Both the position numbers and the translations under genes were made by a program. A model generated the notes under the pieces. That model had not been told where the DNA came from. It worked only from the letters and a program-made list of their open reading frames with translations, and did no database searches. A DNA stretch of 64,000 nt from Bradyrhizobium sp. LTSP849 (GTDB taxonomy: Bacteria; Pseudomonadota; Alphaproteobacteria; Rhizobiales; Xanthobacteraceae). The DNA lies in contig NZ_JYMR01000052.1 of assembly GCF_000938255.1 (NCBI RefSeq), positions 248,001-312,000 of the forward strand, in the 5' to 3' direction. The first letter of the stretch is position 1. Each line of letters starts with the position of its first letter. Below are positions 1 through 8,695 of the stretch, one piece after another.

Positions 1-230
1 TCGCCGGTCAAGGCGAGAACCCGCTTCGACGGTTGAGCCTGCGCGAGCCCGAGCCCGATCAGCGCAGCACCGCCCATCGCACCCCAGAGATAGAAATTGC
101 CGTCGTGGTCGCCGACAGAATGAAGATCGTAGGTGGGCGAGCCGAGGCCGGAGACGACCAGTGTATCCTTGCGATCCCTGAGCAGGACCGCGACGGCAGC
201 GCGACGATCGAGTTGAGCTTGCATTGACAT
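1..230 (-). CDS. TPP-dependent decarboxylase, beta subunit (partial)
   Basis: Only the N-terminal 76 codons lie in the window; the gene runs off the left edge. The product begins MSMQAQLDRRAAVAVLL and continues with a segment (LVVSGLGSPTYDL, then WGAMGGAALIGLGLA) typical of the C-terminal TPP-binding half of split decarboxylases such as sulfopyruvate or phosphonopyruvate decarboxylase. The ATG at 230 shares one base with the stop of the alpha-subunit gene (TGATG), so the two are translationally coupled; a second ATG at 224 is possible. The family is inferred from the fragment plus its partner; the substrate is unknown. Confidence 0.75.
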   Translation of the reverse strand, partial: MSMQAQLDRRAAVAVLLRDRKDTLVVSGLGSPTYDLHSVGDHDGNFYLWGAMGGAALIGLGLAQAQPSKRVLALTG

Positions 231-772
231 CACCACTTCTTCTTGCCGATCAGGCGCTGTCCGATCAGCACGGCGACCTGCTGGTCAGCTTCGTAGGCGA
301 GCGCTGCGGCGGATTCGACGGTCTCGACCAGATCCTCAGCCGTCTCCCCACGCATCACCTTCAGGCCGATTGCTTCCAGCGATGGCTGCGTCGCCCGGCT
401 CATCGGCACCTGCCAGGGATTGAACTCGGCCCATTCGCCGCGCATCGTCACCAGCATCAGCAGCGGAAAGCGTCCGATCGCCGACAGCGACAGCATGTTG
501 ATGCAATTTCCGACCCCGCTCGACTGCATCAGCACCACACTGCGCTGGCCGCCGAGCCAGGCGCCCGCGGCAATCGCGATGCCCTCCTCTTCCGTCGTCA
601 GCACATTGGTGGTGACGTCAGGATCGGACGAGAACAGGCGGATCAGCTGGCTGTGGCCGGCATCCGGGACATAGGACATCTGCCGCACGTCGGCGGCTTT
701 CAGGATGCGATAGAGCTCGGACGGCCAATTGTCACTTGCGCGCGAGTCGGGATTGGGTTGAGGGCTGTGCAC
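230..772 (-). CDS. TPP-dependent decarboxylase, alpha subunit (ComD-like)
   Basis: 180 residues matching the N-terminal pyrimidine-binding half of a split TPP enzyme: YVPDAGHSQLI near residue 34, the conserved glutamate region LTTEEEGIAIAAGAWLGG (about 58-75), then VVLMQSSGVGNCIN. Size and split architecture fit the alpha subunits of sulfopyruvate decarboxylase (ComD) and phosphonopyruvate decarboxylase relatives. The start is a GTG at 772 with GGAG about 8 bases upstream. It overlaps the beta-subunit gene by one base. The pair is separated from the cluster at 1.0-7.0 kb by a palindromic repeat but has the same orientation, so it may serve the same pathway. Substrate unknown; many rhizobial ComDE homologues have no proven sulfonate role. 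Confidence 0.75.
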   Translation of the reverse strand: MHSPQPNPDSRASDNWPSELYRILKAADVRQMSYVPDAGHSQLIRLFSSDPDVTTNVLTTEEEGIAIAAGAWLGGQRSVVLMQSSGVGNCINMLSLSAIGRFPLLMLVTMRGEWAEFNPWQVPMSRATQPSLEAIGLKVMRGETAEDLVETVESAAALAYEADQQVAVLIGQRLIGKKKW

Positions 773-895
773 CGCTTGTCTCCGTGAATTTCGAGCGGAC
801 GCTAGCGATGTTCAGACACGAAAGCTCTGACCGTCTGGCATGACCAGATATCGAGGGATTGTATAGCTGCGTCTTCCTCGGTGCGCGTTGCTGCG

Positions 896-1048
896 CCTCT
901 CCCCTTGCGGGAGAGGGCATCACCGCAGGTTGACACAAGCTCACAGGGGTGAGGGGTTGCCTCCGCGCATTCATGCACATTTGTATTCGCGGAGAGACAC
1001 CCCTCATCCGGCGCTTCGCGCCACCTTCTCCCGCAAGGGGAGAAGGAA
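896..1048. repeat. Palindromic intergenic repeat
   Basis: A compound inverted repeat. The left end is a short hairpin (CTCTCCC-cttgc-GGGAGAG, about 897-915), the right end another (CTTCTCCC-gcaa-GGGGAGAAG, about 1026-1046), and inner arms CTCCGCG/CGCGGAG and GGGGTGAGGGGT/ACCCCTCAT face each other. The sequence CCCTCATCCGGCGCTTCGCG is, from memory, a very common Rhizobiales intergenic element. It sits between the regulator gene and the alpha-subunit gene and could act as a transcript-processing or termination element. Confidence 0.75.
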
Positions 1049-1055
1049 GAGTCCC

Positions 1056-1769
1056 TCAATTCGCCGCAGACCGCGCCGTCGCCGGCATATAAATCTGCGC
1101 GTAGCCTTCCTTGATCGCCGAGGTGATGCGATCCAGGCGGCGGTCGATATGCTTTTCCAGCACGGAGACGCAAACCTCCTCGTCTCTTGCCTTCAACCCT
1201 TCGACCACGGCGCGATGCTCAGCTTGCGTGTTGGAGCGGTTGATGCGGTCCATGTCGATCCAGCGCACGAAGCGAATGCGGGCGTTGACGTTGCGCAGGA
1301 CGCGCAGCATCTCGGCATTGTTCGACATCGCCATCAGCCGCTCGTGAAAGGTTTCGTCTAACTCGACCAGCTCAACCGAGGTGCGCTCACCGGGATCGGG
1401 GCCGGTGGCCTCGAGGAATTTCAGCAGCGCGTCGATGTCCTCGTCCTTGGCGCGCTTGATGGCGAGGCGGATCGAGGCGACCTCGATCGACTTACGCAGC
1501 TCGTAGAGATCGAAGATCTCGTGGGCGTCGAGCTCGCGGCAGAAGAAACCCTTGCCCGGCGTGAAGCGCAGAAAGCCTTCGGTGTTGAGACGATTGAGCG
1601 CCTCGCGCAGCGGCGTGCGGCTGACGCCGAGGCGCTTTGCGAGCTCACCCTCGTTGAGTCGCTCGCCCGGCTTGAACTCATAGCTCACGGCCATCGCCTT
1701 GAGCTGTTCATAGACGCGATCGACGATACTATCGGAAGCCAGTTCCACGTTGCTCATCATCAGCTGCAT
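1056..1769 (-). CDS. GntR family regulator, FadR/FCD subfamily
   Basis: 237 residues. The N-terminal winged helix-turn-helix is clear (LNEGELAKRLGVSRTPLREAL, about 38-58). The C-terminal all-helical FCD ligand domain has the expected metal/ligand histidines in DETFHERL (about 140), HRAVVEGL (about 187) and EKHIDRR (about 205). Such regulators usually repress catabolic operons and respond to a carboxylate or amino acid. It lies at the downstream end of the minus-strand cluster, so it probably controls that cluster and the divergent ABC importer. GTATT-type palindromic boxes at 6990-7131 are candidate binding sites. The ATG at 1769 has a weak ribosome binding site; starts at 1760/1757 are possible. 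Confidence 0.88.
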   Translation of the reverse strand: MQLMMSNVELASDSIVDRVYEQLKAMAVSYEFKPGERLNEGELAKRLGVSRTPLREALNRLNTEGFLRFTPGKGFFCRELDAHEIFDLYELRKSIEVASIRLAIKRAKDEDIDALLKFLEATGPDPGERTSVELVELDETFHERLMAMSNNAEMLRVLRNVNARIRFVRWIDMDRINRSNTQAEHRAVVEGLKARDEEVCVSVLEKHIDRRLDRITSAIKEGYAQIYMPATARSAAN

Positions 1770-1868
1770 TCATGCCCGAACACTGACCAATATACCGGGG
1801 CCGTGTCGACGATAGCAATGCAAACCGCGCTCTCGCACGGCTTGTTCAGAGCTTTGCGACGACCGGAA

Positions 1869-2612
1869 TCAGGCAAAGGCGCGCGGACGCAGTCCAGCAT
1901 GAAACCAGGTGATCATGGAATAAATGTCATAGACGGGCAGCCCAACTTCGGCCTGCAACGCGGCCGCATAAGGCGGCATGTTGGTGCATTCGAGCACGAT
2001 GGCGCCGACATCCGGGTTCTTGGCGACGAGCTGCTTGCCGGCTTCGACCACATCACGTTCAGCTTGCGCGATGTCCATGTCGTCCTTCTCGGCCTTGATC
2101 AGGACGCGGAAGAACTCCTTGCCGTTCTCGGTGCCGACCAGCGGCGTGTCGAGCGGCACGCCGGCGCCTTCGAGATGGGCCGGCGTCAAGGTCGAGCCCG
2201 ACACCGTGACGAGGCCGACGCGCTTGCCCGGTGGCAAGGTTGCCTGCACCCACGGCACCTGCATCAGCGACGAGGTCGCAACGGGAACGCCGACGGCGGC
2301 CGCGATCTCCTTCTGGAACAGCGAGAGGAAGCCGCAATTGGTGGTGATGGCTTCGGCGCCAAGCCGCACCAGATCCTTCGCCGCATCGATGAAATCAGGC
2401 AGCAGGCCGGCCGCGCCGTTCAGCACCACCTTCTCCGGCGACGCCCCGCTCACCACGCGATAGAGCACCGGGAACGGCCAGGTCGTGCCGTTGCCCATGT
2501 CGCCGGGGATACGGGGAAAGCGCGCTTCCAGCATCAGGATGCCGAGCGGCGCGCCATAGATGGCCTTGCCGCCACGGGCAATACGAGAAGGCGAGTTGGC
2601 TGGAGTGGTCAT
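1869..2612 (-). CDS. Aspartate/glutamate racemase family protein
   Basis: 247 residues. Two cysteines in the positions expected for cofactor-independent two-base racemases occur in ITTNCGFL (about 92) and LECTNMPPYA (about 208), and the intervening fold pattern (VGVPVATSSLMQ, KRVGLVTVSG) fits the Asp/Glu/hydantoin racemase superfamily. It would invert the alpha carbon of an amino acid or related compound in the cytoplasm. It follows the FAD dehydrogenase by 9 bases, so a natural inference is racemisation feeding a D-amino-acid dehydrogenase. The substrate cannot be read from sequence; members also include arylmalonate decarboxylase and maleate isomerase relatives. Confidence 0.85.
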   Translation of the reverse strand: MTTPANSPSRIARGGKAIYGAPLGILMLEARFPRIPGDMGNGTTWPFPVLYRVVSGASPEKVVLNGAAGLLPDFIDAAKDLVRLGAEAITTNCGFLSLFQKEIAAAVGVPVATSSLMQVPWVQATLPPGKRVGLVTVSGSTLTPAHLEGAGVPLDTPLVGTENGKEFFRVLIKAEKDDMDIAQAERDVVEAGKQLVAKNPDVGAIVLECTNMPPYAAALQAEVGLPVYDIYSMITWFHAGLRPRAFA

Positions 2613-2621
2613 GATGCGATC

Positions 2622-3887
2622 TCAGAGGAAGCGATTGGGTGCGAACGGCGCAAGGGGAATCTCCGGCTCCTTGCCGCTCAGGAGCTGCGCGACGAGACGC
2701 CCGGTGCGGGCCGAACCGACCAGGCCGATATGGCCGTGGCCGAAGGCATAGACGATATCGCGCGAGGCGCGTGCGTAGCCGATGCAGGGACGGCCATCCG
2801 GCATGCTCGGCCGATGACCGAACCAGGTTTTGATGCGCGAGGCCGGAATGTCCTTCGGCAGCTTCGGGAACATGCTGAAGAGATGATCTCGCAGGATCTC
2901 GGCGCGCTTCCAGTTCGGCGCGGCCTCGAGGCCTGCGATCTCGACCGTGCCGGCGGCGCGCAGGCCCTTGTCGGTCCAGTTCACCACCATTTTTGCGTCC
3001 GACGCCATGATCGAGCTGCGCGGACCGGACTCCGGATGCGCGATCATGACGTGATAGCCGCGCTCGGTTTCGAGCGGCAGGGAATCGCCGACCGATGCCG
3101 TAAGCTGCTTCGAGCGGGCGCCGGCGGCGACAACCGCAGCGTCGCAAGGAATCTCGCCGGTCTCGGTGACGACGGCGACGAGCTTGTTGCCGTTGAGCTT
3201 CAGGCCGGTCGCCTTGGCGCGCACGAGCTCCACACCGCTCGCCAACGCATGATTGGCAAGCGCCGCGACATAAGCGCCGGGATCGCGGCAGCGGCCGGCC
3301 TCTTCCACCACCACGCCAAACGTATAGCGCGGATGCAGCTCAGGCTCGCGCTGGCGGATTTCGTCGGCATTGAGCTCCAGCCATTCGACGCCGACCTTCT
3401 TGCGCAGACGCCAGCCGAGATCGTTGTCAAAATTGCCGCGCGACGGGAACACATGCATCACGCCGTTACGCTCGACCAGTTCAGGGACGCCGGCTTCTTC
3501 CGCGAGCTTCCGGTGCAGCAGCGGAGCGTCCTTCAGGAGATCGCGCAGCGCGAACGCGGTCTTCTCGACCCGCGCCTCGGTCCAGCCCGAGAGCAGATAC
3601 TTGATCAGCCAGGGCAACGCCTTCGGCAAGTAAGACCAGCGGATCGCGAGCGGCCCGAGCGGATCCATCAGATAGCCCGGCACCTTCTTCCAGACGCCAG
3701 GCTCCGCCGGCGGGATCACCGAGTGCGACGACAGCCAGCCGGCATTGCCATAGCTCGCCGCCTGTTCGCCACCGGGCTCACCGGGATCGATCAGCGTGAC
3801 GCGATGACCTTCGCGCAGCGCCTCGATGGCGCTGATCACGCCGACCGCGCCGGCTCCGATGATGGCGACGTGGCGGCCTTCCGGCAT
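2622..3887 (-). CDS. FAD-dependent D-amino-acid dehydrogenase-like oxidoreductase (DadA family)
   Basis: 421 residues. An N-terminal dinucleotide-binding motif (GAGAVG at 11-16, preceded by HVAIIG) and a C-terminal FAD-contact segment (MPDGRPCIGYARA, then YAFGHGHIGLVGSARTG) give the DAO/DadA fold, and the length is usual for DadA. Family members oxidise D-amino acids to imino acids and pass electrons to the respiratory chain at the inner membrane. The gene starts 3 bases after the stop of the upstream TPP enzyme gene, consistent with one operon. With the adjacent racemase and RidA it suggests amino acid to imino acid to 2-oxo acid chemistry. Sarcosine or other amine oxidation is an alternative. 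Confidence 0.85.
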   Translation of the reverse strand: MPEGRHVAIIGAGAVGVISAIEALREGHRVTLIDPGEPGGEQAASYGNAGWLSSHSVIPPAEPGVWKKVPGYLMDPLGPLAIRWSYLPKALPWLIKYLLSGWTEARVEKTAFALRDLLKDAPLLHRKLAEEAGVPELVERNGVMHVFPSRGNFDNDLGWRLRKKVGVEWLELNADEIRQREPELHPRYTFGVVVEEAGRCRDPGAYVAALANHALASGVELVRAKATGLKLNGNKLVAVVTETGEIPCDAAVVAAGARSKQLTASVGDSLPLETERGYHVMIAHPESGPRSSIMASDAKMVVNWTDKGLRAAGTVEIAGLEAAPNWKRAEILRDHLFSMFPKLPKDIPASRIKTWFGHRPSMPDGRPCIGYARASRDIVYAFGHGHIGLVGSARTGRLVAQLLSGKEPEIPLAPFAPNRFL

Positions 3888-3890
3888 GGC

Positions 3891-5552
3891 TTACGCCTTC
3901 ACTGCTGGGGCAAAGTCCTTGCCGACCGAGATCGCGCGCGGATCGATGATGCAATGGAGGATCGAGGGCTTGCCCGAGGCGAGAGCGCGCTCGAACGCCG
4001 GCGCGAATTCCTCGGTGCGCTCGACGCGCTCGCCATGGCCGCCGAACGCCTTTGCGTACATCGCAAAATCCGGGTTCTTGAGCTGGGTGCCGACGACACG
4101 ACCGGGATAGTCGCGCTCCTGGTGCATGCGGATGGTGCCGTATTGCGAATTGTCGACGACGATGACGACCAGGGCTGCGTCATACTGCACGGCGGTTGCG
4201 AATTCCTGGCCGTTCATCAGGAAGCAGCCATCGCCGGCAAACGCAATGACGGTGCGATCCGGATACTGCCGTTTGGCCAGCACCGCCGCCGGCACGCCAT
4301 AGCCCATCGAGCCCGAGGTCGGCGCCAGCTGCGACGCAAAGCTGTGGAAGCGGTGATGGCGATGGATCCAGCCGGCATAGTTGCCGGCGCCGTTGCAGAC
4401 GATCGCGTCCTTGGGCAGTCGATCGCGCAGCCAGGTCATGACCTGGCCATACTGGAACGTGCCCGGCAGCTCGCGTGCTTTCTCGGTCCAGGCGAGATAG
4501 TCCGCGTGCGCCTTGGCCGCCTCGCCCTTCCATGCAACCGCGCCAGCAGGCTTCAGCATCTCGACGGCCGCGGCGAACGCGGCCGGCGTCGCCTGGATCG
4601 CCAGCTCCGGCTGATAGATGCGACCGAGCTCTTCGGAGCCCGGATGCACGTGGATCAGCTTCTGCTGCGGCGTCGGAATATCGAACAGCGTGTAGGACGA
4701 CGACGGCATCTCCGACATGCGGCCGCCGATCAGAAGAATGACATCGGCGTTGTCGATGCGCGCCTTCAGGCCCGGGCTCGGCCCGATGCCGAGATCGCCG
4801 GCATAATGCGAATGATCGGCGTCGATCAGCGACGCGCGGCGGAACGAGGTCGCAACCGGCAGGTCGAACCGCTCGGCAAAGCGCGCGATGCTCTTGGTTG
4901 CCTCATCGGTCCAGCGCGAGCCGCCGAGGATGACGATCGGCGCCTTGGCGCTTGCGAGCATGGCGCTGACACGCTCGATATCTGCTGGCGCGGGCCAGCT
5001 CACCGCCGGCTCGATGCGCATGGCATCGGCGACCGCCGCGGTTTCGGTCAGCATGTTCTCCGGCAGCGAGATCACGACAGGGCCCGGGCGGCCCTGCATG
5101 GCGACGCGGAAGGCGCGCGCGACCAGCTCAGGAATGCGGTCGGGACGATCGATCTCGACCGCCCATTTCGCCATGGTGCCGAACACCGCCTTGTAGTCGA
5201 GCTCCTGGAACGCCTCGCGCTCGCGCATGCCGGTGTCGACCTGGCCGACGAACAGGATCATCGGCGTCGAATCCTGCATCGCGATGTGGACGCCGTGGCT
5301 GGCATTGGTTGCGCCGGGACCGCGGGTGACGAAGCAGATGCCGGGCCGTCCCGTGAGCTTGCCATAGGCCTCCGCCATCATCGCCGCGCCACCTTCGGCG
5401 CGGCAGATCATGACGTCGATCGGGCTGTCATGCAGCGCATCGAGCGCTGCGAGATAGCTCTCGCCCGGCACGCAGGTGACGCGCTCGACGCCTTGGGCGA
5501 CGAGCTGATCGATCAGGATCTGGCCCCCGGTGCGGGTGTTGCGAATGGTCAT
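3891..5552 (-). CDS. Thiamine pyrophosphate enzyme, acetolactate synthase-like
   Basis: 553 residues with the full three-domain architecture of the acetohydroxyacid synthase/benzoylformate decarboxylase superfamily. The catalytic glutamate is E53 (CRAEGGAAMMAEAYG), the central domain is around 190-320, and the Mg-TPP motif is GDGCFLMNGQEF followed about 20 residues later by DNSQYG. It probably acts on a 2-oxo acid by decarboxylation or carboligation. I see no signature that fixes it as IlvB, Xsc or oxalyl-CoA decarboxylase. Its setting between RidA and a D-amino-acid dehydrogenase argues for a catabolic 2-oxo acid rather than branched-chain biosynthesis; no small regulatory subunit lies nearby. 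Confidence 0.88.
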   Translation of the reverse strand: MTIRNTRTGGQILIDQLVAQGVERVTCVPGESYLAALDALHDSPIDVMICRAEGGAAMMAEAYGKLTGRPGICFVTRGPGATNASHGVHIAMQDSTPMILFVGQVDTGMREREAFQELDYKAVFGTMAKWAVEIDRPDRIPELVARAFRVAMQGRPGPVVISLPENMLTETAAVADAMRIEPAVSWPAPADIERVSAMLASAKAPIVILGGSRWTDEATKSIARFAERFDLPVATSFRRASLIDADHSHYAGDLGIGPSPGLKARIDNADVILLIGGRMSEMPSSSYTLFDIPTPQQKLIHVHPGSEELGRIYQPELAIQATPAAFAAAVEMLKPAGAVAWKGEAAKAHADYLAWTEKARELPGTFQYGQVMTWLRDRLPKDAIVCNGAGNYAGWIHRHHRFHSFASQLAPTSGSMGYGVPAAVLAKRQYPDRTVIAFAGDGCFLMNGQEFATAVQYDAALVVIVVDNSQYGTIRMHQERDYPGRVVGTQLKNPDFAMYAKAFGGHGERVERTEEFAPAFERALASGKPSILHCIIDPRAISVGKDFAPAVKA

Positions 5553-5663
5553 GACAGCTCCCTACAGGCTTTGGCGATGCGTTTTTGTTCCGAGGTGGCG
5601 TAGGATAGACGGACATGCAGCGCAAGACCAATGCAGCCAGCGCAAGGGGCATCGACACACATG

Positions 5664-6017
5664 TCAGCTGCGCGCGGCGATCGCGATCACTTCGATGCGG
5701 TAGGCGGAATCGGCAAGCTCGACCTTGCCGCAAGCGCGCGTCGGAGCATTGCCCGGCACGACCCAGCCATCATAGACCGCGTTCATGGCGTCGAAATCGT
5801 CCATGGTCCTAAGCCAGACCTGCACGCTGAGCAGGCGCGACTTGTCGGTGCCGGCACGCGCCAGCATATCGTCGACCTTCGCCAGCGCTTCGCGGGTCTG
5901 CTGGGTGATATCGGCGGTCTTGGTGTCCGCCACTTGTCCTGCGAGGAAGACGAGATCGCCGAACACGGAAGCGCGGCTGCGGCGGGCGTTCTGGTCGATG
6001 CGGGTGATGTCCGACAT
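5664..6017 (-). CDS. RidA/YjgF/YER057c family imine deaminase
   Basis: 117 residues, typical for RidA. The conserved core is visible: GDLVFLAGQVAD, QTREALAKVDDMLARAGTDKSRLLSVQVWL, and the arginine-containing segment NAPTRACGKVELA that in active members binds the substrate carboxylate. RidA proteins hydrolyse reactive enamine/imine intermediates to 2-oxo acids and ammonia in the cytoplasm. Placed between a hydroxyacid dehydrogenase and a TPP enzyme, and near a D-amino-acid dehydrogenase, it would clear the imino acid formed by that flavoenzyme. A good ribosome binding site (AAGGAC) precedes the ATG at 6017. Confidence 0.9.
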   Translation of the reverse strand: MSDITRIDQNARRSRASVFGDLVFLAGQVADTKTADITQQTREALAKVDDMLARAGTDKSRLLSVQVWLRTMDDFDAMNAVYDGWVVPGNAPTRACGKVELADSAYRIEVIAIAARS

Positions 6018-6031
6018 GGGATGTCCTTATT

Positions 6032-6949
6032 CTACTTGCCGGTCGCGATGATGCGGCGGCAGTGATCGAGCGCCGCGCCAATGAGATTGTCGCTCGCCTC
6101 GGGCGTGCGGAACGCCGAATGCGCCGACAGCGTCACGTTCGGCAGCTTTGTCAGGGGATGACCTGATGGCAGCGGCTCGACGGTGAAGACGTCGAGGCCG
6201 GCATGCGCGATGTGGCCCGAGCGCAGTGCATCGAGCATCGCGTCTTCGTCCACGACAGCGCCACGCGCGGTGTTGATCAGGATGCTGCCGGGCCGCATCT
6301 GCGCGATGCGCTCGCGCGACAGGAAGCCTTTGGTCTCGTCGTTGAGCAACAGGTGCAGCGAGATGACGTGGCTCTCCGCGAGCAGCTTCTCCAGCGAAAC
6401 GAATTCGACGCCCGGATGCGTCTTCGGCGTCCTGTTCCAGGCGATCACCTTCATGCCGCAGCCCGCCGCCATGCGCGCGGCTTCCGCGGCGATGCCGCCG
6501 AACCCGATCAGGCCGAGCGTCTTGCCGGTGAGCTGCAAAGCATCGCGGCGCAGCCAATTGCCCTCGCGCATGCCGCGATCCATCTCGCCAAAACTCTTGG
6601 CAGACGCCCACATCAGCGCGATCGCGCATTCGGCGACCGCGGTGTCGCCATAACCCTTGATGGTGTGCACGGCGATGCCGCGCTCAGCGAGCTCGTCCGG
6701 ATTCATGTAGCTGCGCGCGCCGGTACCGAGGAAGACGATATGCTTCAGCTTCGCGCATTTGGCCGCAATCGCCGTCGGCACCGCGGTGTGGTCGACGATC
6801 ATGATCTCGACGCCGTCGAGCAGGCCGGGCAAATCGTCGGGCTTGATGGAGGGATTGCGGTTGATGCCGACCGGCAGATCCTGGGAGCGCAGCAGCTTGT
6901 CGGTCACCGCCGCCAGGGTGTCGTTTGCATCGACGAATAGAGCGCGCAC
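6032..6949 (-). CDS. D-isomer specific 2-hydroxyacid dehydrogenase
   Basis: About 305 residues. The Rossmann motif GLIGFGGIAAEAA is in the middle, and the catalytic triad of the family is visible as R in NTARGAVVDED, E in DVFTVEP and H in LSAHSAF. It interconverts a 2-oxo acid and a D-2-hydroxy acid with NAD(P)H. The open frame extends to an ATG at 6976, but AAGGAGGGG lies just upstream of a GTG at 6949 (product VRALFVDAND), which I take as the true start. It is the first gene of the minus-strand cluster and faces the ABC importer across a 237-base promoter region. Phosphoglycerate-, glyoxylate- or sulfolactate-type substrates are all possible. Confidence 0.85.
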   Translation of the reverse strand: MRALFVDANDTLAAVTDKLLRSQDLPVGINRNPSIKPDDLPGLLDGVEIMIVDHTAVPTAIAAKCAKLKHIVFLGTGARSYMNPDELAERGIAVHTIKGYGDTAVAECAIALMWASAKSFGEMDRGMREGNWLRRDALQLTGKTLGLIGFGGIAAEAARMAAGCGMKVIAWNRTPKTHPGVEFVSLEKLLAESHVISLHLLLNDETKGFLSRERIAQMRPGSILINTARGAVVDEDAMLDALRSGHIAHAGLDVFTVEPLPSGHPLTKLPNVTLSAHSAFRTPEASDNLIGAALDHCRRIIATGK

Positions 6950-6989
6950 AGGCCCCTCCTTCAGATCATAAAACAATTGCGTTCAGTCT

Positions 6990-7131
6990 TGTATTCAGAG
7001 TTGCATGCGATTGACAACCCCTGTCCTCGGGGAGTTTTACGCAATCCTGCCAAGATATTGGGCTCTTCCCTACTTTGCCGCACAAATGACCAGCAATATG
7101 AAATACCGTATTGCATTTTATCCTGAATACA
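6990..7131. promoter_or_regulatory. Divergent promoter region with inverted GTATT boxes
   Basis: TGTATTCAG occurs at 6990-6998 and, inverted (CTGAATACA), at 7123-7131. A third box, AATAC-C-GTATT, is a perfect palindrome at 7102-7112. TTGCAT also occurs twice (7001, 7111). The region separates the catabolic genes from the divergent ABC importer and is the obvious place for the locus GntR regulator to bind. FCD-type GntR proteins often recognise short palindromes centred on GTAT/ATAC; the assignment here is inference. Confidence 0.5.
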
Positions 7132-7186
7132 GAAATAGTCCAGAGGACGGAGACGATCCGAGCCAAATTCGAGGAGGCAACTAGCC

Positions 7187-8023
7187 ATGAATCGCAGGGA
7201 CGCACTCACCACTGTTGCGCTGGCGGGCGCAGCGATTGCCGCGAGCAGCTCGGCCAAGGCCGACACCGCGCCGACCTCCACGCTCGATCGCATCAAGAAG
7301 AGCGGCGTGCTGCGGATCGCCGTCATCGTCGGCCAGGAGCCCTACTTCCACAAGGACCTCGCGACCAACGAGTGGTCGGGCGCCTGCATCGACATGGCCA
7401 ACAACATCGCCAGCAAGCTCGGCGCCAAGGTCGAGACGCTGGAATCGACCTGGGGCAACCAGATCCTCGACCTCCAGGCCGACAAGGTCGATCTCACCTT
7501 CGCCGTGAACCCGACGCCGGAGCGGGCGCTGGTCATCGACTTCTCCACGCCGATCCTGGTGCACTCCTTCACCGTCATCACCAAGAAGGGCTTTGCCAAG
7601 CCGCAGACCTGGGCCGACCTCAACAAGCCCGAGGTCAGGATCTCCGTCGACATCGGCTCGACCCACGAGACGATCGCGCGCCGCTACTGCCCGAAGGCGA
7701 CCATCCTCGGCTTCAAGGCGCGTGATGAGGCCATTCTCGCGGTATCCACCGGACGTGCCGACTGCAACGTCTCGCTCGCAGTGCTTTCGGTCGCGACCTT
7801 GAAGAAGAACCCGACACTCGGCGAGCTCGCCGTGCCGCGGCCGCTGCTGACGCTGCCGACCAACATGGGCATCCGCGCCGATAGCGATCGCCGCTACAAG
7901 GATTTCCTCAGCGCCTGGGCCGACTACAACCGCGCGATGGGCCAGACACGCGAATGGATGCTGAAGGGCTTTGAGGCAGTCGGCCTTGCCGCCGAAGATA
8001 TTCCGAGCGAAGTGCAGTTCTGA
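7187..8023 (+). CDS. Polar amino-acid ABC transporter, periplasmic binding protein
   Basis: 278 residues with an N-terminal export signal ending about residue 26 (twin arginine at 3-4, hydrophobic TTVALAGAAIAAS, then AKA). The mature part has the family 3 solute-binding pattern: LDRIKKSGVLRIAV, GACIDMANNIASKLGAKVE, and VDLTFAVNPTPERALVIDFSTPI. It captures a polar amino acid or opine-like ligand in the periplasm for the permease and ATPase that follow. GAGGAGG precedes the ATG by about 9 bases. The permease gene begins 9 bases downstream. Divergence from a racemase/D-amino-acid dehydrogenase cluster suggests that its ligand is that cluster's substrate. Confidence 0.9.
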   Translation: MNRRDALTTVALAGAAIAASSSAKADTAPTSTLDRIKKSGVLRIAVIVGQEPYFHKDLATNEWSGACIDMANNIASKLGAKVETLESTWGNQILDLQADKVDLTFAVNPTPERALVIDFSTPILVHSFTVITKKGFAKPQTWADLNKPEVRISVDIGSTHETIARRYCPKATILGFKARDEAILAVSTGRADCNVSLAVLSVATLKKNPTLGELAVPRPLLTLPTNMGIRADSDRRYKDFLSAWADYNRAMGQTREWMLKGFEAVGLAAEDIPSEVQF

Positions 8024-8032
8024 TCGTCCCCG

Positions 8033-8695
8033 ATGTATGTCTGGGAGTTCGCGGCGCTCAAGCCGTATTGGGGCCTGATCGGACAAGGGCTCCTGGTCAC
8101 CTTGTTCTACACGGTGACCACGGTGGTCGCGGGCCTCCTGATCGGACTGGTCGTCGGCATTTTGCGCACGACGGCGCCGCGCTGGGTCTCGGTGCCGCTG
8201 CGGCTCTATATCGAGGTGTTCCGCTGCACGCCGCTTTTGGTGCAGCTGGTCTGGATGTACTACGCCCTGCCTGTCCTGATCGGCGTCGACATGTCGCCGG
8301 CGATGGCCTGCTTCGTCGCGCTGTCGCTCTACGCCGGCTCGTTCTACGCCGAGATTTTCCGCGGCGGCATCGAAGCCGTTGATACGGGCCAATGGGAAGC
8401 CGGGCGCGCCATCGGCATGCGCCGCGGAAAAATCTTCCGCCGCATCGTGCTGCCGCAGGCCACCCAGGTGATGATCCCCTCCTTCATCAACCAGACCATC
8501 ATGCAGCTCAAGAACACTTCGCTGGTGTCGGTGGTCGCGGTCGGCGATCTCCTCTATCAGGGCTCGGTAATCACCGCGACAAGCTACAAGCCGCTCGAGG
8601 TCTACACCATCGTTGCCGTGCTCTATTTCGTCGTACTGTTCCCGCTGACCCTGGTCGCCGACCAGATCGAAACGCGGATGGGCGCGCATCGATGA
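8033..8695 (+). CDS. Polar amino-acid ABC transporter, inner-membrane permease (HisM/GlnP type)
   Basis: 220 residues, the usual size. About five membrane segments are visible (LVTLFYTVTTVVAGLLIGLVV near 20-40 and a final one at YTIVAVLYFVVLFPLTLV). The cytoplasmic EAA loop that contacts the ATPase is EAGRAIGMRRGKIFRRIVLPQA (about 120-141). Only one permease gene is present, so it probably forms a homodimer. Its stop overlaps the start of the ATPase gene by four bases (ATGA), indicating translational coupling. Confidence 0.92.
   Translation: MYVWEFAALKPYWGLIGQGLLVTLFYTVTTVVAGLLIGLVVGILRTTAPRWVSVPLRLYIEVFRCTPLLVQLVWMYYALPVLIGVDMSPAMACFVALSLYAGSFYAEIFRGGIEAVDTGQWEAGRAIGMRRGKIFRRIVLPQATQVMIPSFINQTIMQLKNTSLVSVVAVGDLLYQGSVITATSYKPLEVYTIVAVLYFVVLFPLTLVADQIETRMGAHR

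Noticed and set aside
3891..5552. Identification as sulfoacetaldehyde acetyltransferase (Xsc)
   Set aside because: Only general TPP-enzyme motifs are seen, the protein is shorter than typical Xsc, and no phosphotransacetylase gene is adjacent.
1521..5603. A 1360-codon open frame on the plus strand
   Set aside because: It is antisense to four well-supported minus-strand genes and its product is rich in Arg, Ala, His and Asp as expected for the mirror frame of high-GC genes.
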